Below are positions 35,294 to 47,509 of a stretch of 64,000 nt of DNA, piece by piece. Numbering within the stretch: the first letter of the stretch is position 1; the number at the start of each line of letters is the position of its first letter. The translations under genes and the position numbers were made by a program. The DNA is from Siphonodentalium dalli (Eukaryota; Mollusca; Scaphopoda; Gadilida; Siphonodentaliidae), in the NCBI GenBank assembly GCA_032622095.1, contig CP136065.1, forward strand, positions 51,891,949 through 51,955,948, given 5' to 3'. Below the pieces are notes generated by a model. That model worked only from the letters and a program-made list of their open reading frames with translations, searched no databases and was not told where the DNA came from.

Positions 35294-37326
35294 GTAAATG
35301 GCTATGAGCCGGTGGGGTGAGTCGATCAGCGCTGAAGCAAGCAGTGTATTTATGGTTCGTATAAACTCTCATAATTTGTGAAGTTTTACAGCATTTGTGA
35401 ATTTATAATTTGCCATAGGTTGTATAAATGTGGTGATTGAATACGGGTAAAGGTAATAACCGTCTCCTTATCGGACATAGCAAATTCGAACTTCCAAATT
35501 TTGTCTACGTAATTTGGAAGGAGGTATACAATATGCTGACAAATACACGAACTATTGAGTATCGATATACCGGCTTCATGTGCTCTGAAAAAACTTGCCA
35601 TGGCTACAGCCATTTTCCAGCTGTTTTCAATTGTTCGCACAGAAGTGAAACAAACGCTCTTAACTTCGACCATTTATGATTATCAGGAATATACTATCAC
35701 TTCTACTATTATCATGAATAGACTATCGCTTCTACCATTATCAGGAATAGACTATCACGGGACGCTCTTTTCTGTTCCATGTCGTGAAAATGTCTGGTTT
35801 TGTTTGGGATCCAAACATCGTGTTCCAAGTTGTATTTTGTATTCTGTGACATATAATCATCGTAGGAAGGTAGTTGAAGTATTTATCGACCTATTGCGAT
35901 ACCGGAAAATAAAAAAACAAACAAACAATAGTATTAGGTGTATTTTGGAGGGCAAACCGCCATGTGGCTTTAATTATTCCGTCACAGGATCGCCTAGTCT
36001 CGTTCATCTACCACGTAATCTCCAACGACATTTGCGTATATTTATAACCCAATAACGGCTCGATCTTCTGAAGTTTTCCATGCCTCAAGATGATATTATT
36101 GTTATTTTATATTTATATATGGACTATATACGCAACAGAAATACTAGTGCTCATCATAGAATTTAGAAAACGACTCTTCTTCATCATATAACAATAAAGA
36201 GCGTTCCTTGTCAGTTTATTCATAATATGGACAAAATAAAGAGCGTTTATCTCACTTATGCGCAAGAAAATGGAAACAGTTGGAATGACCCAGCATCGCG
36301 AAAATTCACAAACGAATTAATCTGTTTTACGTTGAAAACGAATACAAAATATCATAATTGAGAAGGCACTTTATTATCCACTGGTTTGGGGAAACGAAAG
36401 CATGAACGTTCTTTGTCAGGGACCATCTTTGGATTTTTTGCTAGGCAGGCAAAACTTCAAAACGTGTGAAAACTTTCCCTTTTGAAAGTCTGATATATGA
36501 TCATCCAGCCTGTCCTCGTTAAAATAATCACATAACGGGCTTATAATAATCACATAACGGGCTTATTTTAATATAATTACAACTACTTTAGCTTTCACTT
36601 AAATGCGTGCATTTGATTGGTCAAGGCCCTTAGATACACTTGGTGGCGACAATTTCTATCAGCCGAGGAAGTGTCGTTTCCCGCATCACTGGGTGTAGTG
36701 ATACTTTAAAAAGTTCGCAAACAAAGTCGAATTTCATTTAGTCCACCAATCAAATCGCAAAAGAAATAACCCGTTTCTAGTGGTAACCTAAGACGCCAAC
36801 TCTCAGCGGAAAATTATCGCCGATTAAACAGCAAAATAGTACATTAATTTAGTTGGGGATAAAGCAATATATAATTATTCCACCATTAGTATTAGCATTT
36901 ATCCAGCTTCGTACCAATACTAATATGACATGGCAGTGGTCATGAGAGCATAGAATCTCCTTTGGAACGATTGTTCACTTTTCGAGTTTCTCACCGGAGA
37001 CCGCAAATGTGGTGGGGAAGTTTGGGAACACGCTTCGGAATTGCTATCGGATTGTCTTTATGACAATAGATGTTCTAGAATCATTTTAAATAATCGTTTA
37101 CGGGTGTGGTGTCTTGCTTTTGTGTGTGTTCATCTCGAACTTCCAAGTTCCAGTCGGTCGCCCAATTTATTCTCGACCCAATTTCCCATTTCGGTTAAAA
37201 GAGCAGCTGAAGTCCAGACACCAATATCACTTGGATAGTTTTACTATTTTAGTGTTTTTAATATAGTTTCTTTAAAACAAAAGCTTGTTTAATCACCAAC
37301 TAGTATGCGGATTGTCGTAATTATAA
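35294..37326. other. No recognised gene; minor repeats
   Basis: A three-unit minisatellite (units near GGAATAGACTATCACTTCTA) spans about 35677-35757 and lies inside the longest open frame of the window (35555-36055, 166 codons, no domain). At 36190-36250, AATAAAGAGCGTT occurs twice with spacing like the core of family A, suggesting a very old copy. TAATCACATAACGGGCTTA is doubled near 36525-36560. Confidence 0.4.
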
Positions 37327-37449
37327 GCAATCAACGTCGTTTTCGATGCATCTGTCGGCGTATAGAAGTGTCGCGAAATTATACAGTATGTAATTCGGCA
37401 TCCGACACTTCTATACGCCGACAGATGCATCGAAAACGACGTTGATTGC
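37327..37449. repeat. Perfect 47-bp-arm hairpin
   Basis: The arms 37327-37373 and 37403-37449 are identical in reverse complement over all 47 bases (beginning GCAATCAACGTCGTTTTCGA) around a 29-base spacer. It is GC-richer than its neighbourhood. No TIR-like short end or duplication is obvious, and no other copy is seen in the window. Confidence 0.9.
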
Positions 37450-37500
37450 ATATACAAAAGCTAATATTGGCATTATTTAACTTCAATATACGCTCTATAC

Positions 37501-39179
37501 CAGGGGGGGGGGGGGGCAAAGGCCGAGGCCGGAAACAGTTTTTGACCACCTTTTTTGCATTTTTTTTTCATTGACATATTTTCAACTGTTTTAAACATAT
37601 TTGTTTATATGTTGTGGCTTGTTGCAATATGAGAAGCACTAATTCATTCAATATTGTTATAATTACCCCCATAAGTTGATATAAAATGGAAAAATAATGA
37701 ATATTGTGGGGGTGGGTCCCAAAATTTTCATTGATTTTTTTTGCGCGCAATTTTTTTTATTGTGTCTGTTTCAGCTTGCTTGGCAGTTTTTATATTGAAA
37801 ATTGTCTAGTTCACAGTGTAGATCAATAAAAAAATACTTCAGATAGCTCTAGGGTAGGGTGAACTTAATGCAGTCTGACAATATCAGCTAACAACTCATG
37901 ACAGAATATTACAATAATTCTTATACTTCATGACAGTCTCTTTACTCATACAGTTAGTTGATGCATGAGTGTAATGTATGAACTAAATATTTGTATCAGA
38001 GTTTGTATACTAAATTGATTTTTAATTATACTTTTGTCAAATAATTATTTGAATTGTCAAATTATTTGTTTCAGTGTTGTTGACAACCATCAATAAGTAA
38101 ATAAGTAGACATGAAATAAAGTTTTAATAACATTTATTGATAGAAACAAAAATATAACCTTCCTTGGATAGTCTTCTGAAAAGTATAAAAATATTATTTA
38201 AATAGATGTGAAGAGGGGCCAGGACACATTACAGTTTTATTCACATTGTAATTATTATATCCCATAATTACCTGCATATACTAGTATGTAAATGACACTT
38301 AATGTCTTATTCAGACTAATTTGAAAATTATCAAAGAAGAAAATTAATTTACTTAAAATTATTGTATATTTATAAGATGATGTGCATGCAAGGTGGTCTA
38401 TTTTGAAGGCACACATAAAGGTCGTGTACAGAATGTGTGTGAATTTCTTATTGCACATGAACTCCATCCAGTACATAACCGAAGTTCAGCTCTGGTTGTC
38501 CAAATTAATCTCAGTAATATACATCCGTGTATATGGATTTGGCACTAAATTGACCATCAACGTTCAAACTCAAAGGGTTAAGCATTATTTTAGGCCTAGT
38601 TCTAAGTCGTAATGCGAGGTCGGGTCGGTGGTCATGCAGGCATACATAAAAGTTAATTCGTACACTGGTTCATATGCACATTTTCCTTTTTGGTATTACT
38701 ATAGGCTCTAGGCCTACTAGTTGATGCTGGTTGATGTCTGAAAAAAGATAAATTTAATTCTGTGTATTTTTTTATTCTACTATAGGCCCTAACACTGACC
38801 CTAGTTATTTTTTTTGTCATTCCAGGGGATTCAACATATTTTTCACATACTCACACCAGCTGTACTCACACAGATGAATAGGCTGGGTTATAAATTTACC
38901 AATATAATCACATAATATTCTACCTTTGTTGATTGCTTAGAGTTCAATTTTGCACATGTTTGTTAACAGGAAGTAACACTTAATTTGGTCTTTCAAAGAA
39001 GGGATCAATACAGAGCGGTTGGTCGTTTTTACAGAGGGGACCAACATAAAGCTTTGTTGTTTTGGGGTGGGTGTCTAAAATTTTATGAAAAAAAAATGCA
39101 AGAAAGGGTGGGTGGGTGTAAACAAATGGAAATGTTAAAAAAAGACCCCCACGTCTCGCAACTTTTTTACGGCCCCCTG
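37501..39179. mobile_element. hAT-like non-autonomous element, copy 2
   Basis: CAGGGGGG...CCCCCTG ends with the 7-bp duplication TCTATAC at 37494-37500 and 39180-39186. The left ~480 bp and the right ~660 bp match copy 1 (11260-12605) closely (for example GAGGCCGGAAACAGTTTTTG, TGTGGGGGTGGGTCCCAAAA and CCCACGTCTCGCAACTTTTT). The central part (about 37985-38520) is unrelated to the centre of copy 1 and longer. No transposase. Confidence 0.85.
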
Positions 39180-39186
39180 TCTATAC

Positions 39187-39389
39187 GGACATTAAACGCG
39201 GATTTTAAAACAGTCAAATAAGGGACTAATTCCATACGAAATAAGCTCATTTTGGCATTATTTAATTTACCCTTTTTTTCGACACGACTTACCAGTTTCA
39301 CACTATGTAATGTGTTTTCACTGCGGCCATTCAACGGAATAACTGGTATAATCTCACTGTGGGCTTATTCAATAACCACACGGCTTTAA
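39187..39389. other. Lead-in to LINE fragment
   Basis: Possibly non-LTR retrotransposon sequence too decayed to read. Confidence 0.3.
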
Positions 39390-40350
39390 TCGCAACAAGA
39401 ATGTCTACAGCTCTATATGCAATTAACAGAGTTAAGCGTATTCTATCAGAAAGGTATTTACGACAGTTGTATTACAGTCTAATTCATAGTCACCTAAAAT
39501 ATAGCATATAAATTTGGGGAAATTCGAAAACGTTCAATAAATTAATAGTATTGCCGAAAAAGGCAATTCGCGCTATAACAGATAGAACAGCCACACCGAT
39601 CCACTCTTAAAAAAGCTTATAAATTCATGAACGATTGGTTCTGCAACCAACTACCACTCTCATTGCAAAACACTTATCTCATATACCACAGCCCAACAAT
39701 GGTAACACGACAGAGTGGTAAATTAGGTGGAACAAAATCTAGAACATCCTTCTCCGAAAACCTCCCATACCATATCTTCCCGAAACTCTGAAACAACTAG
39801 ATACATCTTTACAGTCAGTTTTACCACGTTCCAAATTTAAACGAGACGTATCAGAAGATATAATAAGCAGCTTACCTTGATGGTGTTCTTTGTAAAAACC
39901 TACATTGATTCGACTGTTATCCCGTTCATGGATGAAAACTACTAGTGTAAGAATTGTTAAATGAATCTAACACATGTACACGTAAGTCCTTTTATCTGAA
40001 GAATACAACTATATCATCAGTCTTATATTATAGCAAGTCTTATATTATAGCAACATTGATATCATATACCATAACTGAATGATTCTTTACTTTATTGCCA
40101 CTTAGGTTATGAAAAAAACTAAACCACAAAAGTACCGTTGTCTGCACTATTATAGACACACACTTGTATCACCAACGTACGCTGTCACATGGGCTCAGAG
40201 TTGGAATATTATTATCTGAGTTTGGGAGCGTGCAGGAAGACGACCAGCAGGTCATGCCATCTCCCAGTAATATATACTATATTTCTTTTAAGTTTTTGTT
40301 ACTATACACTATCACATTTGTTATATATTACTAAATAAAATTGAATAAAA
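39390..40350 (+). pseudogene. Non-LTR retrotransposon 3' fragment (RT end, UTR)
   Basis: The plus-strand reading from about 39398, TALYAINRVKRILSERYLRQ, then LYYSLIHSHLKY and, after a stop, WGNSKTFNKLIVLPKKAIRA (about 39510-39575), is the post-catalytic, thumb-like end typical of CR1/Jockey-type reverse transcriptases. PRSKFKRDVSEDIISSLP near 39828 looks like the protein C-terminus. A 3' tail follows, with AAATAAAATTGAATAAAAAC at about 40332. Several stops; the N-terminal two thirds are absent, consistent with 5' truncation. Confidence 0.6.
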
Positions 40351-42240
40351 ACAAATTGAATATCTCAGAATAAAATAAGCCCGTTGATTTTCCGCACAAT
40401 GAGTCGACTGGACCAATTAACCCATTGCGTTTCACCAAGATTGATCTCGACTCATTACGTTTTGCTAAATTGTATTCGCTACGATATATATAATTGCACG
40501 ATAGATCGTCCAGAATTGTGTTTGACCGTGGCCTGGTGGCATGTGGTACGTTTTTTTGTATATGATCTCAATGCATGCGTGTTTATCTACTTATATTAAT
40601 TTCATTAATAAGAACAACCATGGCTGTTGACAGAAATGGGTTATTCATTAAGTTATCAAGTGGACTTGTGTGTTAGCATGCAAAATATAACACTGCGTGT
40701 TGAGTAAAAATCAACAGCGACAAGACATTCACAGGTAGATACATCATTGAGATATCGACCGTCGCTGGTAGAGCTTGGTAGACTCATTGTGCGAATTTGC
40801 AGAGGGCGACATATCTTACTCGGCATATTAATTATGACGACCAATTGTCACCAAACTCCACCATAATATATTGTCACACCTACTATGACATCGTTACTGT
40901 GGTACGTGTGTCCGCAACCATTATTAGTGCATGGGCTCATTGTCTTATATATAGAAAACGACCAGATCATGGTGTTGAATCGCACCGTCGATAAGTGCGG
41001 AGGTATGCAGGTATGGGAATATCACGTCAATAGTAAGTTTGGAGTTTGAGATGATACCCGGGAAGATTTGAAAGGGCCGTCGGCCCTCTCCTGCAACCCA
41101 CTTTTGAATGCTGTAATTCCACTGAAGAGCGCTTGTAGGGTTTGTGAGTTTGTTAGTAGATTGATATATACCCATGCATGGTAGGTGTTTGCCTACTGTG
41201 CATGGTGTGGATGCCACCGAAGCAATAAGCAAAGCCCCACCCCCATTCCGAACCAGGACCGGCGGAGAAGACTTACCTTGATTTCTCTGTGTGAGTTTTA
41301 TGCGTATATCATTTTGAGTTGTCAATAGTTGTAATTTATTCTCCTATTTAGTGCTTGCATGGACTCCAGTTGCCTTAGTCTGTTGTGTTCCGGGCTTGTA
41401 CTATGGGCTGAACGCTAGGACGAGGGTGCAATGCCAGCCGGTTGACTTAAGGTAGGATGGGGCTCCTCAACTCTTGATGGTGCAATGCCCGCCTTTCACT
41501 CTTGTGCGAGTGTCAGAACCCGTTGACCTGGTTGTGTAATGCAGTCGCGGAATGAGGAAGCAGCTGAGGCCAGACTGTGTTGGTTGGCATCACGTCAGTA
41601 TATACTGGTAGGTTGCTTTTATGAGATAACAATGACGACACAACCTCTCGGTAGATGAATTCACAGGTCATAAGAATGCCAACAATCCCCAAGGAATATT
41701 ACTGCTGTAATTAAGTCCCATGGGAGGAATTTGCTTCTGGCGTAGCAATGCGGTCCAGTAAATGGGTGCGAACAGCCCATCTCCCAATACGATTTCGCAC
41801 GGGTTTCATTAAGAACGTGTTGTAATTTTCCCCACGCATTAGCTTTTCGACCCCTTTGCTCGAACATTCAAGAAAATAATCTGGAAGCCTTATCGATTAC
41901 TTCATCGTGATCCATTTACGTGTATTTTGTCGTCGAACAAGATTTGGAAATGGACGAGCTCGGTAACTCATTTGTGACACTGACTTTTAATGATCTGTAT
42001 AGCCTTGAATATAATCGTATGAATTACTGGCTTGTTCGGTTCAGCTGTTGATATAATAGTGTCAAGTTGATTGTACCTTTTTTGTGCAGTAAACAGTTTA
42101 AAATTTTAAGGAGACTGATCTATTTTTGAATTTGGAAATTATAAACAGTGGTAAAGCAGCTTGGTCAAAACTTGGGCGTTGCTGGCACACGATAAGTTAC
42201 CAAAATACCGTTAATTATAAGAATAAAATTAACATTTGAG
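40351..42240. other. 1.9-kb stretch, no recognised gene
   Basis: Short frames only (for example 40945-41325 minus, 126 codons, no domain). 41390-41600 is relatively GC-rich, but I recognise no tRNA, snRNA or exon in it. Confidence 0.4.
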
Positions 42241-43729
42241 TGTATTGAAGCCACGCCCTTGTAGATTAACTGCTACTGTTAATCCTATTTACGACTATGT
42301 ATTTATTTCCAGACTACACCTCCAACATGGCGGCACGAATATTATCCGGTCACGTGATTGCACACCCTATATCCAGCTTACAGTTCGCGTGGCTAATAAT
42401 ATAAATCTTCCATCACTTCAGCAACCGACATCGACACTACATGCCAGCATCTCTCTCATAGCAGCACATCATGGCGCGGCCCTCCTGAAACCATCAGCAT
42501 GATCCGACTAAAACGCAAGCTACGGAGACTACAACAGAAGAGCCTAAACGACGCCCACTACAGACAACTCTACAGCAACATGAACAGACAAGTAAAAGCA
42601 AGAATCCTGGCGGCGCGCGACGACCGAACTCGGCAACAAGACAATGAACACGAACTTCTAGAAAACCTTCAAAACCCTAACCGGCACCGGAAAAACAACA
42701 GAGAAACCCATCAGAAAAGCAGATGGAAACTTGACAAAGGGAGGTAGAAAAAAAGCAGTGACCTGTGCGGATAATCTACAAGAGATTTACTACACCCACC
42801 AGGGGCTCGCCTACGACGACAACTTCGGGACAACTGTAGAAAACCACGTCAAAGACAACCCAAACCTCTTCAACCCACTAGAAAGCGCCACCAAAGACAC
42901 ACGATGACGTTTTTCCTGTCGTAAAACCCATCACACAATACGAGATCACATCAAACCTAAAGAAGGGGAAAAAACAACTCAGCACCATGCTGGTACCGAC
43001 AGCATCACCTAATCCATTGTACGACAAGCACATGCAGCCTTCGTCGCCAGACTACTTATACTATTTAACGCTTGCCTAACCATTGGATACTTCCAAAACA
43101 GCATGGAAAACGGCCGTCGGAGTAATGATGCCGAAGCCAGACAAGACCGCTCCAGTCCCAGCAACTACCGACCCATCAGCCGCTTGCAGTGTACCGGAAA
43201 ACTAATCGAGAGAATCACCAGCAACCGACTAGGAGAACACCTAGAATCCTCAAACTTCTTCAACTCATGGCGGCGCTGATACAGAAAGGGAAAGAAGACA
43301 TGAAACACATCATTCGAACAGCAGAAGACGCCCGACTATCCCTAGGCAAGAAATGCATGGATGAAAGCCTATTCACAGACGTGTACAAAACAAACCTTCG
43401 ACTCAGTATGGCACGACGGCCCCCGCTACACGATCAGCCATATCAACATCGCAAGAATACACACAAGTCTCGTCTACTCATTTATATAAGACCGTAAACT
43501 CAGCGTCGGCATCAACGACACGCCAAACGCAGTCTACCTGCGCGCCGCAACACCACATGGATTCGTACTCAGCCGCCGCCTCTTCCTAATCTACGCCAAT
43601 GATTTACCCATCAGCCGAAGAAACAACGTTGAAACATCACAGTTTTCCGACGATCTAGGAATCTGGACTGAACCCTCTAATCCTACAGAAACGACCACAA
43701 TAGACACTCGACGACCTATCAACATTGTG

Positions 43730-44064
43730 TTGTATAATGATATGTATCTCATTGTATCCAATCAGCTCCAACTGGATTACACCCTCACTGTTCTCACATA
43801 TTCTCACACATAGTCTCTCTCTCTTGATTTTTATATCTCCTGCATCTCACGACATCAGAATTACTATTATAATATTTCCATTCCTTCCCTTCCGACCCCC
43901 ATCTCCACTTAATGAAGAATGGGCGCGAAACAAAAGTGGAGCAAACTTAACACAGCTTAAGCCCATTTCGAATCAATCCATCTATAATATTCCATGTATT
44001 ACTGTCAAATATTTTGTTAAATGTTCATATATGTTATTAGGATTGGGATAAAATATGTTACAGT
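43730..44064. mobile_element. 335-bp insertion with 9-bp duplication
   Basis: AACATTGTG is present at 43721-43729 and 44065-44073. The RT reading (LST before, CSKWRIK after) continues in phase once the insert is skipped, so the insertion is certain. The insert, starting TTGTATAATGATATG and ending ATGTTACAGT, has no obvious TIR or A tail and no other copy here. Confidence 0.8.
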
Positions 44065-44399
44065 AACATTGTGCTCAAAATGGAGAATCAAACTCAACGC
44101 CAATAAAACCCAACTCATATTACACAGAAGAATGAAACTACAGACCAACAACATCAAGATCGACCATTCGACCACGCGACACTAATCACACTAGAGCAAC
44201 GAATGACCTTCAACACACACGTCAAAAAGACAACCAACAAAGCCAGAAAAATAACCAACCTACTTAGATGCGCCCGGGGTACTGACTCGGGAACCGACAG
44301 CCAGACTCGTATCAACCTCTACAAGATCTTCGTCCGTCCAAATATGGAGTACGGTGCCGCCATCATCATAATAACATCAAAGACACCCATCGACAACCT

Positions 44400-44710
44400 A
44401 CAAATTTTACAGAACCAAGCCCTCTGCATCGCACTTCATCGACCAATACACACACCGATCAAAGTCCTCAACGACGCAATATACCAACGATGTAACAACG
44501 ACTAACATAACTCAGGGACCAGACAGTCTCCAGAACTGACAATCGCCCGCTCATCCAACAACTATGTCGATTGAACATCGACCAATAACACACCGATCAA
44601 AGCACTCCACGACGCAATATATATCAACAATGAAACAACGACTAACATAACTCAGGAACCAGACAGTTTCCAGAACTGACAACCGCCCGCCCATCCAAGA
44701 ACTCAAACTG
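44400..44710. repeat. Tandem duplication in LINE 3' region
   Basis: A block of about 165 bp starting CATCGACCAATA(CA)CACACC and running through ACAACGACTAACATAACTCA and CAGACAGT-TCCAGAACTGAC occurs twice (from about 44435 and about 44575), with modest divergence. Confidence 0.7.
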
Positions 44711-44984
44711 CGAAACCAGCTACTCACCACCAAGAAGGCAAATTCCATCCTACAAATCGACAGAACAGAAAACCCCACAGAGAACCCAAAAGCGATTGAC
44801 GCCTCACACCCTGCCTCCAGCCAAATGCCGTAGCAACAGCCACAGCCAACCACATCAACATGCACCTCCATGACTGCATCTAACGACTAAAATGATTGCC
44901 TTTTGGTCCTGGTCGAATTCAAACGGTGGGTGTGGTAGTCACACCAAGAAAGGGTGAAGGAACTGCACACTGAACTCCAACGAC

Positions 44985-45240
44985 TTCATTATGGAATGTC
45001 CACACTATTTCGATATCAGAAATGAACTTTTCCAAATTGTTGGTAGTTATGATAGTAATTTTACAAGTATGTTAAATGATCAGATATTTAATTGTATAAT
45101 GAAGAATGATAACGATGACATAAGCAGCATAACCTGCAACGTGTAATAAGTAGAGTAATAAATTGGTTCCGATTACAGACTATATATTATGAGAATAATG
45201 TACTGAGGTCACAGGGATTGAACTTTCAAACTTTCTTAAT
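44985..45240 (+). pseudogene. Second LINE-like C-terminal fragment
   Basis: An uninterrupted reading, DFIMECPHYFDIRNELFQIV, then LNDQIFNCIMKNDNDDI, to a stop near 45150, resembles the ECP-Y--IRNELF tail found after RT in several invertebrate LINEs. It differs from the frame and style of the 42499-44880 element, so it may be a separate insertion. Identification is by pattern only. Confidence 0.35.
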
Positions 45241-45575
45241 TGTCTTACCAAATCGTCAATTCACGAAAGACACATCCTTCGAGTACAATAGAATGAAATG
45301 TAACTGTTGCCTAATATACACGTACTCGTGGAAACAACCTTTGGTATGAATTTGAGTACCTATATGCAGCCCCTTTCTGTACATGATGAGGACATCATAA
45401 ATAAAGATGTGGTATCACATCATACAATTTTATATAAATAAATACATGTAGTTGGCAGTGGCAGGCAATATTTTTTTAGTTTCCAGTTTTTATATTAAAT
45501 AGTTCAATGTAAATATGATGTAAATTGTTTTAATTAAATTTTTTTTTCTTCAAATTTTATTTTTGCAAAAAGCTT

Positions 45576-45850
45576 TTAAAGATACGGGCGGCGTTGGTGG
45601 TGGGTTAAAGATACGGGCGGCGTTGGTGGTTGGTTAAAGATACGGGCGGCGTTGGTGGTGGGTTAAAGATACGGGCGGCGTTGGTGGTGGGTATTAAAGA
45701 TACGGGCGGCGTTGGTGGTGGGTGTTAAATATACGGGCGGCGTTGGTGGTGGGTATTAAAGATACGGGCGGCGTTGGTGGTGGGTATTAAAGATACGGGC
45801 GGCGTTGGTGGTGGGTATTAAAGATACGGGCGGCGTTGGTGGTGGGTATT
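45576..45850. repeat. Nine tandem copies of the family A terminus
   Basis: TTAAAGATACGGGCGGCGTT plus GGTGGTGGG(TAT) is repeated nine times in units of about 28-31 bp, nearly identical. A6 has just one. The unit includes the TTAA target and the TIR, so the array is made of transposon ends. Confidence 0.9.
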
Positions 45851-46302
45851 AAAATATAGACAGATTTTGTTCTTATACCAATCAGAAATATGGCATAAAC
45901 AGTATGTTATTGTCAAATGTTTTCCTTTGTTATGTAAACAAAAGCAAAAAAGGTCACAGAACCTGGCTTTTGTTTAGATCCGGATATGGTAAACATAAAG
46001 AGCGTTATTTGTTACTGTTTTCCTGATATGGAAATAATAAACAGCGTTTATATCATTTGTGTGTGATTAACCAATAGAATTGCGCTGTGTTATGTAAACA
46101 GAAGCAAAACTTCTGTAACACGGGCAAGCTCTTGTTTACGTACACCATCGTACGTCTTGACGACAATATACTATTTACGCCAGCTGTTTGCGCGCTGATT
46201 ATGTTTGCCATATGAACAAAACTATATATATTTTAATATTCCTTCTGTTGATGGCGATTTGAACAAATATGAATATTTCTGCAACGAACGCTACCCGTGC
46301 CT
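45576..46302 (-). mobile_element. Family A MITE A5 with amplified end
   Basis: The body, from about 45850, matches A6 and ends GCTACCCGTGCCT before TTAA at 46303-46306. It carries AAAGAGCGTT at about 46003 and a mutated second copy (AAACAGCGTT) at about 46042. The other end is expanded into the array described next. Confidence 0.85.
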
Positions 46303-46306
46303 TTAA

Positions 46307-47172
46307 TGTTTCGCAGCAGGTTTTAGTTTTAATTTATTTAATTTAGAACTGGTCAAGAAATGTGTAAGTCACTCAGAGTCATTGGTGAAGTCTTGAATGG
46401 CAAAATGGTTTCGGTTCAAAACCTGGAACAGTGATGAAATCTATAGATCCAGCATAGGGGTTCAGTAAGGGTTCTGAAGTGATGACTCCCATAGAACACT
46501 ATATAATTATAGTATTTACTTCAATATACCATGTTTATTACCATTGCTGGGTCAAATTGATGATATATTTTGAAAATTAAGGAATGACGAAAAAAAATTC
46601 AGCTTGCGGAAAAACCTGATTTTTTTAGCTGGTGATAACCCACCTACCCACCGATTTGTATTCTTTAAACAACAAATGTCACACTAAATATTGGAAAATC
46701 AAGCTATCGCAACAATTTCAACCTATTTGGTGTCTGAAATTTCCAACTAATGCGTCAGGTATGATTGTTAAACTTTTGGTCAAAGTTGGGGGTCAGACAC
46801 CTACCAAACTCCGTCGCCACGTCCTTGTTGCATAATAATCACAAACCGTGATAATCCTATTGATTTCCTTTAAATCAAATTAAAATGTTTTTCTTGTTAC
46901 CCTTATGGCTGTACATTATAGCAGAACCGCCAAATTTGAGTAGAATATTCCGTTGGGAGTGCCGAGTTGTAAAACGCAATAATGCTATCAAAGATATGCA
47001 AATTGAATCCAACCGGAGCCGATTGAGCTATTAGCTTCTTTAATCCTGAGTAGGAAATGTGGCTGCCTGTTTTGCTTGGTTTTTCTTATCTGAGGACTAA
47101 TAGCCAAGCTGTCACAATGAACGAAGAATATCTATCGGTCTGGTCCGTATCGACAGAGGCTGATGGGATCAA
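46307..47172. other. No recognised gene
   Basis: Only short frames. 46632-46835 overlaps words similar to 32780-32930 (AATTGAAATTGTT / ATTATTGGG type), too weak to call a repeat. Confidence 0.35.
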
Positions 47173-47505
47173 TGCCACAAGCTTCAGATCAAATTCGAGG
47201 TCAGCTTTTCTAACCGGTCACAAATGTAGTCGACTTTTCCCGCAGTCAGCTTTGTGACAATGACCCCATTAGCCTCACTAAGCCAGTGCCTGTGCACATT
47301 AATTGGCCTGTCAGGGTTGTCACGTGTCTTGCTCAGTTCTTGGGCCGACCGGGTGAGCTATATAACACCCCAAATGGGTAAGTCTCCCTTGATATTTTGG
47401 TCTGGGGTGAATGAGAAGATATCTCTGTCTTTTCGACCATCCCGGGCACTTCGCGCCCAACTACTACTTCGCCATACTGTGGGGGATATCTTCAGATGTG
47501 ACATT
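47173..47505 (-). pseudogene. Unrecognised protein-like stretch, minus strand
   Basis: On the minus strand about 110 codons read with one internal stop: HLKISPTVWRSSSWARSARD, RDIFSFTPDQNIKGDLPIWG, then after the stop LTRSAQELSKTRDNPDRPIN and VHRHWLSEANGVIVTKLTAG, ending YICDRLEKLTSNLI. The composition (charged and hydrophobic residues mixed, Trp, His, Cys present) is more protein-like than any other non-transposon stretch here. I do not recognise a family. Element D2 is inserted right at its upstream edge, so the start may lie beyond 48043. A plus-strand frame also overlaps (47254-47541), so strand choice is a judgement. Confidence 0.3.
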
Positions 47506-47509
47506 CAGA

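Larger units (their letters stand above)
42499..44880 (+). pseudogene. Jockey-like non-LTR retrotransposon, RT region
   Basis: The C-rich plus strand stands out from its AT-rich neighbours. From 42499, MIRLKRKLRRLQQKSLND is the basic region before RT. Near 43155, SNYRPISRLQCTGKLIERIT is the conserved YRPIS block. Near 43567, LSRRLFLIYANDLP and, at 43640, QFSDDLGIW are the LSPxLF and FADD catalytic blocks (Ala to Ser, both Asp kept). After a 335-bp insertion, CSKWRIKLNANKTQLIL and, from 44203, FNTHVKKTTNKARKITNLLR, LYKIFVRPNMEYGA and LQILQNQALCIALHRP complete the thumb. Many frameshifts; no endonuclease found upstream. Dead. Confidence 0.8.

Noticed and set aside
35555-36055. Longest open frame of the window, 166 codons (+)
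   Set aside because: Runs through a three-unit minisatellite and a possible old MITE core, overlaps frames on both strands, and shows no domain or protein-like pattern.
41390-41600. GC-richer stretch checked for tRNA, 5S or snRNA genes
   Set aside because: No A/B box pair with cloverleaf, no snRNA Sm site with stems; nothing supports an RNA gene.
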